Origin: Datnioides undecimradiatus
Lineage: Eukaryota; Chordata; Actinopteri; Lobotiformes; Datnioididae
Direction: 5' to 3'
Assembly: GCA_008933995.1 (NCBI GenBank)
Contig: WARS01000010.1
Location: 6,613,001 to 6,677,000 of the forward strand
DNA length: 64,000 nucleotides
How positions within the stretch are numbered: position 1 is the stretch's first letter; every line of letters starts with the position of its first letter. Below the pieces are notes generated by a model that was given only the letters and a program-made list of their open reading frames with translations, had not been told where the DNA came from and did not search any database. Made by a program: the position numbers and the translations under genes. Of the stretch, positions 1 to 11,600 are shown piece after piece.

Positions 1-659
1 AGATCCACGCATCAGATCTTAGACTTGAGGCATTTAATTGTTTGCACATCACCTCTGCAAACTGAGACTGAGTGGATGGATTGCAGTGTTTATTGAAAGG
101 TCAGGTCCAATACATGCGTGCTATGTCTGTGAGTGCATGCATGCCTCTATATGCACGTGTGTCTATTTGTGTGAGTCCTGCTTCTGTGTGAGGTTATTGA
201 GCTGCCACTTCACAGTGACCCATTAGCAGCTGGCACCTAGTGATTGTGTGTTACGCCTAAACAGATGGAATAGACGTAGGGTTGTTTTGGGATCAGTCTT
301 TGTAGAATGTCATCAATGGTAAGACAAAGGGAAGACAACATTTCAAAGTAAAACTTAAATCAGATGTAATTTCACAATGAAATACAAATATAGTATTTGT
401 TCTTCTGTTTTAATAGAAAATTAAGAAAATCATTTCTTATAATGTCATTTTTCTTTATCTTAGAAGGTGAAAGCCCCCCTCCATTTGAAGTGATTGATTT
501 GGTTCCCACTGACAAAATTGGCTTTGGTACTTAAATTAAGAATAATATCTGTTTGCTGGCACAAACTAAAAATAGTTTGTGCAATATCACATATCACACA
601 GCAGGATAACCATGGTGGTCAGTTCCATCTGAGATGTATTACTGCATGACTCTGACCGT

Positions 660-697
660 TATTTTATTATTTATTTTATTTATTTTATTATTATTTT
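660..697. repeat. AT-rich low-complexity tract
   Basis: The stretch is composed only of A and T apart from its edges, in an irregular ATTTT/ATTT pattern. It is simple sequence with no coding value. Confidence 0.8.
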
Positions 698-1852
698 GTG
701 TTGAATCACTAGGTAATATATTGCTTTGGTCATGGCACTACCCATTGCTACAGGTTTTGACTAGAGACGGCTAACATTAGCAATAATCACCCATTTTATT
801 ATTATCAAGCTTGACTTTCTGAGCTACTTTCTTAAGCTTGCTAGTTTCTCCCTTACCAGGTTGAGGCCCTATTCTTTTCGTTGACGTTATAGTGAGCATC
901 CTTATTCTGAGTGGAATTCAAATTTGGCAGCACAATGCCTTGTCCCACATGTTTAAAAGAAAAAAAACATTGAATCAATGTTTGTAGGTTATACAGAACA
1001 GTTAGTTACTGTTAATAGTTCACCATATTAGTTGATAGCATGTCTCTTAGCTTACACGCTATTTCAAAAAATACTGTCTGTCTTAGAACTATTAAACCTA
1101 CAGTTGAAAATTGCCATGATAAACGCAACAAATAAACTGATTGTATTTAGCTTTTAGCTGGAGATCTCCAGACCAGACCATACTTAACAAATCCTGCAGA
1201 GCTACATCTTAAGAGTCTCTCTCTACCTGGATACAATCAGGATCTCCTGCTGCAGATCTCCTAGTTAATATTCCTATGTCATATGTGATTAGCCATAGAG
1301 TTCGAACAATCAGTTGCCTGCTACATGGCGGTGCAGGTTGACCGTGAGTGACTGAGTGACTGTGTTTTTAATAAGCTGGAGGTCACAGTAATCTGCTGGT
1401 GAGATCAGAACCCAGTCTGCTTCTCCTCGCACATCTCACAGCTCCTCGTGGAGTATTTGATGCTGAAAAAAAAGCATTATAAGCATTCACACATCCTGTA
1501 TGCCTTATCACATACTCGCTGCTTTACCTTCAATCCTATATATCTTTTCCTGCTGTGTAGTGTTTGAACAGTCTGAGATGTCTTTCGCCGTGCCATCCAT
1601 CATTTGAGTATTGTTGTGTTGCCTGTTTTTCACCTGCTGCCTGGCCAGGCTGATGAAGAGTCTGGAAATCAATACCTCACTGAAAACATTGAGTCTGAAT
1701 CATCCTAAAATCACATCAAGTCACCATGACACCACTGTCACAGCCAGACTAATTGTTTCTGGTATCATTCTGACCAAACAGATATTTTGTTGATAACTGC
1801 AGAGCTTTAGGGTTTACAAAAATGTCCACAAGCAGATGTATGGATGCGCATA

Positions 1853-2395
1853 CTAATTGGTGAAAAGTATGCAGACACATGAGCCTTACACCCATATCTG
1901 CATGCTGCTGTAACAGCCTCCACTCTTCTGGAAGGGCTTTCCTCAACAGTTTGTAACTTGTCTACAGGGATTTACTCCCCATTTAAGGCTGCAGCCAATG
2001 ATCGCCTCCATTATTGATGAATCTGTTGACTTTTAAATTAAGTTAGATTAATTAAATGTTTGAGTGCACAAGTTTTCAAGAGCCTCACCAAAGAAGAACA
2101 ACAGTCCAAAACCCCCAAACATTTAAGTTAAAGTAACACAACATATAAAAAGCAGCAGACCTCACAATTAAGATGTTTGCTTGATATATGCTTGTCGCAT
2201 TATGTCTTAGCTTGAAGTCCATGGTCCATTAAAGGTGTTGGATTGGCTCGAGACCAGGACAGTCAAGGTCTCTCTCACCAAACTAGAGCAAAACATTTTT
2301 TAAAGCTCATTGTCAAACTGTTGTCTGAAGCTTAAAACAGACATGAGCATGAAAAAAATAAAAGAAGACAGGGTTGTCCAGATACTTTTGGCCAT
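1853..2395 (-). mobile_element. Degraded Tc1/mariner-like DNA transposon remnant
   Basis: The left end (about 1858-1880) reads GAAAAGTATGCAGACA and the right end (about 2376-2393) reads GTCCAGATACTTTTGGCC. These are imperfect inverted copies of each other, of the kind seen at the ends of a very common teleost element. Inside, CCACTCTTCTGGAAGGGCTT (1919-1938) and AAAGGTGTTGGATTGG (about 2233-2248) match landmarks of that element. In intact copies the second landmark, read on the minus strand, codes for the C-terminal part of a Tc1-type DDE transposase (around the NPIEHLWDEL motif). Here the frame is destroyed and the central part is missing or replaced. Ends are approximate. Family assignment rests on recalled landmarks, not on a search. 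Confidence 0.7.
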
Positions 2396-3790
2396 TTACA
2401 GGATAATATCCACCATCCTATCATGGGCTAAGGAGTAAATCTCTCCTTTAGTAGAGTCGAGTCAAAGAGTGGAAAAACAGAGTGAGACAGAGCAGGCAGT
2501 CAGTATGATAGCTTGTTTGAACCTTGACCTTTCTCTTGCGGCAAGAAAAGACCTCAATCTGACTCCTTGACTCGACAGCCCGTTGCCTAAATTCATCTCT
2601 GCGACTGGACGTGAGGGCGGCAAACACATTAACACTGTGGTGTCAGCCTGTGGCCAAATAAAGCACTCGCCAACAGACCTAGGATAAATACTCTTTGAGT
2701 AGGCAAATATAAATACATGCATGCAGACACAGAGAAAGGTTTCTAATCAATGAGCAAATACATGATTGAATGGTCTCATCATGCCTCAGCTTTATAGTTC
2801 AAAGGAGTGGACATTTACACTGCAGTAAAGCGTCAGCAGAGACTTTCAGTCAGGGCTGGAAAAGTAGTCCAGCAGGAGACTAATTGATTTAAAAGGAAAA
2901 CTAAATCACAGAAACTCCAGTGGCTGCTTTTTATAATGAACTATTGTGATACCATAAGTGTGTCGTGTAATGCCATTGACTCAAAAGTTCGACAGTTTAA
3001 AAGCTTCATTGTTATTTTGAGTGTCTTATCACAAAAAGTGACAAACAAGCAGATGATTAGCGTTCATTCTGCATGTGTATTTCCACTGTGCATCAGTGCG
3101 CTAAACCAGCAGTGTCACTGGCTGCACTTCATCAACTTTTTGTTTGGTTGTTTCAGCGAGGTGTTTGTCTATTCTTTTCATCTTGGCATTTGCAAGGAAC
3201 ACATTCAGAAGATTCAGCGATAAATCTTTGTTTACAGCAGAGTGCCACTGACAGGGAAAAGCTTTGGGGGGGCTCTTGGGTTGTTAAGGTCAGTGCAGCC
3301 TCATAAAGTTTGTCATTTTTCAGAGAAAAACTGCTCTCTCTGTCTTTCTTGCAGCTTCTGTTTTGTGTTGTCTTGTGATCCATTTGGACCTCAGAAACTT
3401 GAGTATAAATCTGCAGAACAATAAGCTCATAACTTATAACCTAACACATAAAATCTTATGGCTCTGCTTTATCAAAAGGGATAAAATTGACGATAGTATA
3501 AGTCATTACTCCCCCCATGGCCTCACTGAGTGCATCATTAAAAATAACTGTAAGATAATCTGTTGATGTTTTAAATATGACAGACAGGTCCTGCAACTCA
3601 TGTCCAAGTTTGGAAACTGACTGAAATTAAATGTAACAAGTTTCTTTTGAATGAAAAAACACTGTTTGTCCTTCACTTTGACCAACTATTTATTGTTGAT
3701 CAAAAATTATTTATTGCTTTGAGGTGTATTTTTATTTTGTGCAGGTATCTATTCTCTAGCAGAATTTAAAATCACATTTAAAAAAAATCT

Positions 3791-3810
3791 TTATATATAT
3801 ATATATATAT
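3791..3810. repeat. (TA)n microsatellite
   Basis: About ten TA units follow a run of A residues in intron 1. It is an uninterrupted dinucleotide repeat. Confidence 0.9.
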
Positions 3811-3894
3811 AAAGTTTACTTTGCATGCTGTCATGTTGTTCACGCATGTTGCAGCACATCTGGTTGTACCTATCAGTATGATATGCATACATGG

Positions 3895-4240
3895 CAGGTA
3901 AATCACTTCCTCTGGCCCGGGTGGCACTGGGATTTCATTGCGTTGCCCCGGGTGTTTGTGTCCTGTGGCAGATTTGCAGTGACAGCCCACTGCTGAGACA
4001 TGACAGGCAACACATCCGGCTTGATATGAGGCTACAATCACATTGACAGGAAGGTAATGAAAGGCCCCGTCTCCCTGACACCTCGGCTGTCCCACTCGTT
4101 GCCAGTGCTGGAGTGGATCGCGGAGTGATTGACGGTGATAATTTGACCCTGTCTGTCAGGGCGTCTCTCTTTATGGGGTGGCACCACTAAGAGGACCTGA
4201 TTGTCTTGGTGTTCATGGGTCATCTGCTCAAATTGTAGAT
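3895..4240. other. GC-richer intronic block, candidate conserved non-coding element
   Basis: This block is visibly richer in G and C than the AT-rich intron around it, is free of simple repeats and resembles no dispersed repeat I recognise. Two minus-strand open frames cross it, but neither has a recognisable product. I infer a possible regulatory element; composition is the only support. Confidence 0.25.
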
Positions 4241-5224
4241 GTACTTAATCTGTCAAAAGGTATGTGTATTCAACAGTTTGTATTTGGAGGATCCTCAAAA
4301 TTTACTTGGAGATTGAGTGGCTTTGCAATAAAACTATTGTAATAAGTCAATTACACAGCATATTCGCATCTGGTTAAAATGCTTCCCCCTGTCAGCTGTT
4401 TCAGTTGCCCTGTGAAAGTCTGGAGGGAAGGAATGAAGGGAATAACATGTGGGACTGTACATCTGTCTTAAAATAAAAAAAAACCAAAACATTTCTGGCC
4501 TTGTAAAGAGGACAATGAACAGAGAGGGAATGTGAGGGCAGGGAGTAGAGGAACTACATCAGGGTCTGAGCTCAGCGAGTCAGGGCTCGAACAGCTGGAG
4601 TGACACCAGCTTCCTCAGCCTCAATCCAGCTGCAAGAGATGACTTTCTGAACCTGGAAGGCAAAGATGCCACAGCTTTCTGCACGATAAATGTTTGATGG
4701 CTGTAACTTTTCAAAGGTCACCGGTAGGAAACATATAGATTCTCAATGTTGCATTACAGGGACTGCGGAGTGTGTTGGAGAGGCCAAAGTTCAGACTAGA
4801 GCTTCCTATCACAAGCTAGTTAGCAGAGCAAGCCTTTTACTCTTACACATGTGTCAGCGATATTCCCTCACCTCCTTGACATTCATTCGATTTAGCTTTT
4901 CATTATCTCGGAGCACCTCTTGCTAGCTTTCATTCCTCCAGGCGCCACATGCTCCACAGCCACCACTGTTGTCATGAAAAGCTTAGTTTAAAAAAAATGC
5001 AGAGTTTTGTGCAGATGTCTTATGTCCTTCTTGCCTTATTTTTTTCCAATACTCCCTTTTTCCTCTCCTGCAGATGTCAGAGCTTCACTGCCTTTTCAGA
5101 GCTCTGGATAGCTTCAGCTATATTGGCCAGGAATGCATTCATTTATTTTTATTTAATAGCACAGAGAGTCTAGGTGTTTCATTATAAATAAAGTGCACTT
5201 ACACAGGTTTGAATGGGTGGCCTC

Positions 5225-5330
5225 ATGCCTGCATTGTAGTAGGAGAAAGAAAAATATCTGGGTTCAAGCCCAGCCGAGACAGCTAGCATCTGTCCTTCGG
5301 GGTGTCATTGAGAGTTCCCTTCCAGCTCTG
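5225..5330 (+). repeat. SINE-like fragment with tRNA B-box resemblance
   Basis: GGGTTCAAGCCC at about 5260-5271 resembles a pol III B box (consensus GGTTCGANTCC). It is followed by CTGTCCTTCGGGGTGTCATT at about 5290-5309, a phrase typical of degenerate fish SINE-like repeats. No convincing A box or poly-A tail is seen, so this is at best an old fragment and not a functional tRNA. Confidence 0.4.
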
Positions 5331-8300
5331 AAACTGCTGGTCCAAACTCCAAACTTCTGGATGAGTTCGAATTTTCCATTATGTCAGCTTTTCAGGATCT
5401 TACAGAGTGTTTTATTGAGGCCTGAAATGTCCAAAAGTGCTTACAAATTTGGGAAAACTTTTAGCTGTGTTAGCATCTGGCTGTAAAGCTGCAGTGTTTG
5501 TCAGTTGGTTGGTTAGTCTGTGAACCCACCACTTAAAACATCAGTATCTCAACAGCTAGGCTGTTTGATGAATTTCCCATGACTTTTTATATAGGCATGC
5601 ATGGCCCCCAGAGGGTGAACAGCCCCCTCTATCCATTAGATCAGAATTTATTTTATGTGTAAAACTGCAATGATTGGAAAAGAATTGTTGGAAAACTGTG
5701 GATAAACTGACTACATCAGTTGTAATGATTGTGCAATCACCCATTCTTTTGAAGAATTGGTATGAAGCCAGTGTAGTGGGTTAATTTTTTGAGGATAGTG
5801 TTCAAAATTATTATAATAACTAATCAAAAAAATAAATGAAGGTTGTTTGTGAACATCTCATTGTTGGATTTTCCTTTAATCTCTGTAATTATATCCTCTT
5901 CAGTGCTAAATGGTGCTTGAATGTGTTGACAGTACGTGTAATAAATTATCCATATCCATGTGTTCGGTTTGTTGTCATAAGGTCACATGGTTATAATACA
6001 TGACTGTAAGTGTGTGCCCATGCCTCTCTGCATTTTAGTTAAGAACAGATGAAATTGTCAATGCATTTTTGCAATACATGTAGTTGTTTTCAGGAATCTT
6101 TGTGTGTTCATGCAGGTGTATGTCACTCTGGCTTGATAATAATAGGTTGCGAAATAACTGATACCCAATTTTTCTCAGTCAGCTGTCACACAGAAGAGAG
6201 GAGTCAACTGCCAGATATTCTGAATGTGTTTGAGAACAAGGATAAGCTTGTTAGTCAAGGTCATTTTCTGTACTTCACCGGCAAGATCGAGAGACGCCAC
6301 GTCTCCGACGTGTTTCTGCAGATTCGTGTCTGGGCGGTGACCTAGTTCCCCAGCTGACAGGGTCATAAACACAGTAGCACATGACTGCTGTGTCCTTATA
6401 GACTCTGCAAAAGAGCCAGGGGCGTCACTGTGCAGTTTTACACAGTGCTAGTCCTGTGCTGCTATGGGACAGGTCTATGCAAAACCTCCTTGGTCTTGTT
6501 TTCTGTACCTCTACTGGCCTGCAGAGAACAGGTGGGAGAAATGCTCTCATCCAAGACATCCTCCAAATCTAGCTTTTGGGCTTCATGCCCACTGTGGGTT
6601 TGCTTGATTTTCTTTGCTCTGTGTTTGATGAAACCTGGTGTAACAGCTATAGCTGCATTCACTGAGTTTTACTCCCTTGAGACTGAAATATTTAACCTCT
6701 AATATATTGTTTTGCATTTCAATCAATGTTTTTAAAATCATTTTTCATATTATGCATTGATGCTCTGTCAGGTTACGAAAGGAAATCAATTAGAGAAAGA
6801 GATAAAATCTCACTATCTGCCAAACATTATGGCTACATTTGGAGCAGGACCAAAGAGAAGTCCTGTTGATCTATTGTCTCCCTGCCAGCCAGTAATGGTA
6901 TGCTAATGCTGTAATTATTTTCCTTGTCAAACAACAAACTTTGTCTTCTGTTTCCAAGGACAGAATTACTCGTGAGACATTTTAGAAACAGATGAAGGAT
7001 TGCTAAAATCACTGCCCAAATGGCCATCATTACCTCATTCTAATCAGTGGTGCTTGACAAATTTGGGCCGCTCACCTCTAAAACTCTTGCAGCTTCCTAA
7101 GTCTTCCTGTCTGTCAGGTACAGTATTGCGCAGGCTGTGTGTATCTAATGTAATAGAGCCTGCGTTTTCTGCCTGTAAAGCCCCCGGCTGTGTGTCTCCT
7201 GTGGCTGAATCCACAGAGACAGGTGGTGTGAATTCAGAGGATAGCGTCTGCTGCAGCTCCAGGTACAGCAGCTCAGAGTAACGCAGTGACTCAGCCCAGT
7301 GTTCAAACCCCCCCAGGGCCTTTCCCACCCCTGCATAGCTGCTCTGACAACTCCCCTTTTGCTGTTTCCCTCCTTCATCATCACCATTGGCACACTGAAC
7401 TTTGGCAGGTAAAGTCCCCCTTTTTTAAACATCTTTTGACATTGTTTTTAGTACCTGCCTCTCACTCCTGTCGTGACATATCTTCTGCAGAAGAGCTCAG
7501 ACAGAATTTAAGTGTGGTCTCTCAACTGTTTCTGAGTTGAGCTATACAAATTTCATCTGGTATATTAGAAAAGGGCTGAGTGGTTTTATGTTATCACTGC
7601 AGGGGGATTTCCATGTTTTATTCATGTGTCACCAGTTATTTTTGTTGTTTCTGTTTGTCTCTAAGCATTTGCCACTGAACATGTCCTATGTACAGTTGCT
7701 GTACAGGTGACCTTACAGAAAGAGTTATTTTCCTCATATACCAACCACATGGGTAATTTTTCTGCAGAATGAGTTCTTTTGGTCTCAGAAGTTAAGTATA
7801 TTTTGCTTATTTCAAACGTGGTTTTGTTATTTTTATTTAACTAAACGATCTGAATACCTACTCCACCAAAAGAGTTTCCTTCCCTTCTTCTGGCTGCTTG
7901 GAGGAGCCAGCCAAGGCTCTGTCAGTGCTGTGGGCCCCCAAGTTTGATCAATGAAGCCCAGAGAGGCAGAATATGGGGCCCAGTGCTGATGGCAGGGTGC
8001 CCAGAAGCATGGCAAGAGGAGAGAGAGCGAGAGGGGGGGGTAGAGGCATACTTGTCACACTTGAAAGTCTCAAAACAGGAAGACTTTCAAAGGCAGAGTG
8101 GGTTTGGGGCATTGCTTTCCCATAAAATGTCAAGAATCTGCAACTATGCTGCAACCTTTCTACAGTGCTGCGTGCCACAAAAACTGTATGTTATTTTAAA
8201 CTTATCTAAAACTATAAATAAGATTTTTATGCACCTTGAAGTGCAGTGAAGATCCATTCATTTGTGTCTGAGCAAGAAATAAGTAGTAAATGTATGTCCC

Positions 8301-8439
8301 AATATGTAAAATTAGGTACTTGCTAAGAAGGGATCGAAAAACGGTCTGCTGACTGAAAATACTGTCATCACAAATAGCTAATTAATAAAGAGAAGGGAAT
8401 TTATCCCAGATATTATTGTAATAATTCAGTAATGGCATG

Positions 8440-8660
8440 CGAAGTAGAAGCACCTGTTGCGCAAGCAAACCTGTTTCTCCCTCCCTGGACTCAGGGATCT
8501 CACCCCGCCTTTACAAACAAGCCAACAGTACAATGTTTTTCCTCTAAATGAAGAAAGCCTCGGGATCAAATAGGTGTGAATATGAATTTCTCACTGATTG
8601 ATTAGGAGGATGTTGCTGACTCTGAGCCAAAACAAAGGCGGTGTTAGTAGTTCCCCTCCT
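8440..8660. other. Candidate conserved non-coding block in intron 1
   Basis: The stretch has balanced composition, no simple repeats and no open frame of note. It lies in an otherwise featureless part of the first intron and could be a regulatory element. The support is only that it differs from its surroundings. Confidence 0.2.
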
Positions 8661-11600
8661 GGGAAAATCATGAGCTATGTGTTTGTAAGTGTGGGTTGAG
8701 ACTGCCAAGGTACATCCATCTCTCTACCCAAATAACAACACAGCCACTCCAACCCCCCCATCCTCTTCATCATCACCTTAGGAGTAGCAAACTAATCCTC
8801 ATCCAGACCGACTACCCTAGAAAAAAGCAGCAAGGGACAAACAAAGGCAGAGGGAGAGTTGGAGGATATTTTTGAACGAGTGTGTCCCATTTGCATTCAA
8901 ACCCAGTGTCTCCCAGGCTGTTTGTCAGAGGGCACTGAACTGTCTGTTTCCATTAAAGACTCAGTGCAGCCATGCTCAGCTGTACAAGACAAATGATGCC
9001 ATCAGTCCTGAAGTGAGTAATCACTCCTGTGTCCTCTGTAGGGGTCAGAAATATGTTTAGGTTAGATCAGTAGCCATATTTGTGGGATGGATGGTTCAAA
9101 CCACAGGCAGAAGCAGAAACATGTTGGCCTGGATCATTTCAGCCCTCATTAACACTTCACGGCTTTTTACAAAAACATGCATGTCAGCACAAGCAGTAGT
9201 CTGACAGCACGACAGCACCATGTCATCATGCAGCAGAGACGATCAACATGAGCAGGGTGTCCAGTGAGTGTTTATGCTGTAGCCCTGAAGGTGAAGAGGC
9301 AAGCACCAGCATGCAAACCCAATTAACTTACCTGGGACTCTAAAGGCCCAATCACACCAGAACCACAGTAAAGTGTTGCTTTAGATAAAAGTGGATGTAG
9401 CTGCTCAGCAAATAAAGCTACAATTGCAAATTCTTCATCAGGGGTGTTCAAATGATTTGATTTTGATCAATAGTGTGCACTAACCTGTAAAGTTCATCAA
9501 AGTTGTGCTAACACAAAAAAACATTTGCATGAATTAACTTCACCTCTGTGATCAAATTCACTGACTGAGCACTCGTACCTGTGCTGAGTGTTGAGTCCGC
9601 CCAGATCGTGCTGCCACACCACACAGCTCTCTGTTTCACCATTTTATTTCAACCTCGGTGACCTTACCAGTAAATTTCTCTCCCACATGATTTCTCTGCC
9701 TGTGTTTCCGATGCTATTTCTGTCTTTCCCAATGAGAGGTCTTCTGAAAACCTGCTAAGTTTAATGTGACGGTTAGACATCTTATCTCCAAAAGATAGCA
9801 ATTTAAATCACACAGGCAAGTGTAATTCCTGAGGAAATCATCTCTGACCAAAGACATTCAATAGCTGAACTGTTTATTAGATTGTTCAAGTCTGCTGAAC
9901 ACTCTCCTGCAGTCGCCCGTGTCAGTTAAGGTGCCATTACAATTACCAGGAAAAGCGCAAGGACTAAAATAAATGAGAAATCTGATGAATAATGTATTTA
10001 ATGAATTTAATTAAACTTGGATTCTGGGACAAGTAGAGGAACCTTTGTGTTTTTCATTTGTCCTGTCAGAAAAGAAATGAAACAGAGCTCAGATGGAATA
10101 TGCTCTCTGCTAAGCTAAATCTGCATAATTAGACATTTTTACAGGCTGTAAATATAAAATCATGTTTTTCAATTGGCAATGCAAATGCTTCTTTTCTGAT
10201 TGAATGGAAGTTTGAGAGTCTTAACGAGATACACTTCACACTTCTACACAATCCCTTCTGTAATGGGATCTTTTTCTAGAGGGACTCAGTCATCTGTTTG
10301 GTGACATGCTGCTCTGTAGGTTTCATCTTGCACAGCAGAAACGAGGACGTTGTGTCGTAAACAATATTTAATATTGATTTCCTGTGAGTGGCTGAAGTCA
10401 CCACCACTGAATGGGAAGAGATTGAAGCAATTACAGACTCTGTGTGACTTGAATGTGGCTCACAGTTTGTCAACAAATATAAGAAGTGTGCTGCGATGGG
10501 TTTGGCAGCTATAAGCTCGGCAAATGGTCCTCTGTTACTCTTCGTCTCTCCTTCTACTCTGTATGTACCGCAGAAGAAGGGAACGTGTTTGCCTTTAGGA
10601 TGCTGGTGCTGTAGATTTTCGGTATATTGAGTCGTTTTGTTGTTGCCTGGTTTGTGGGAGTGTGTGCCTGGAGGCTGTAGTTGGGAGGATATGGGATTTG
10701 GCAAGTTTTTAAGGAGTTTGTTATATGTTTTTCCACATTTCTAACCTCTTTTTTTCTGCAGAACATTAAAAATCTGGGTTACATGTTTACATCTGCTCAC
10801 TGGGAATTGATCCAAATTGGGGGAAAAAAAACATGTGTAATGCATGTTTCTATTTAAGATGTTCTGTGTCGCTCACATGTTTAGTATTTGAAGCAAATTA
10901 ACTTGATTATCAGGAATTTCATAAGTGGATATGAGGGCTGCCGCTAGCGCTGGAAAATGGACAGTTGTGGAGTCTGACAACCACAGTGCGTGTTGTTGGT
11001 GAATTTTGTCATGATGGATTAAACTCTGTTCTCAGAAAGGAGGATGCATCACTGACTAAACAATATAAGATATATATCAGCAATTTTATGAGAAATAAAA
11101 AGTAGAGCCTGGTGGACAAGAGATTGTTGAGGCTGATCTGGTAACAATATATTAGCCAGTATTTCTTCTTTTCTTTTTCTCTTTTTTTCAATAACAAATA
11201 ACTCAAAACAATATTTTTAATGTTGGTTACTGGTTTAAAGTTGTGTCTGAGGTATGTAATTGGTGGGATCTAATCCAGTTACATTTTAAATTGGAAAAAA
11301 AAAATTATTATCAATAAAAAAATCTAAGCAACAGAAATATGACATTCATTATAAATCAGGAGTGTAATGTGGGAAAGCTTAAAAAGAAGAAAAAATAGTA
11401 GCTAGAGTGTTAAGAGTTAGCAAGCTATTTAGCTCATTAGCTAAGAATATCACTTCCTGTACTTCCTGTACTTAAATTGCTAATATCAAATTGAACTTCA
11501 ATTGAAAACACATGTTAATGATGGATTAAATAGATACACAATAAATGACTGAAGGGTGATGAGAGTGTACACATTTCTAGCTGCTTCAAGTTTATGCACT

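Noticed and set aside
1158-1171. 14-bp perfect palindrome CTGGAGATCTCCAG
   Set aside because: Short enough to occur by chance in 64 kb, and no related motif lies around it.
5225-5330. Possible tRNA gene because of the B-box-like GGGTTCAAGCCC
   Set aside because: No cloverleaf can be drawn and no A box is present; better explained as a SINE fragment.
10276-10704. 142-codon - strand frame in intron 1
   Set aside because: No recognisable domain, no plausible splice partners and no homologous family; likely chance.
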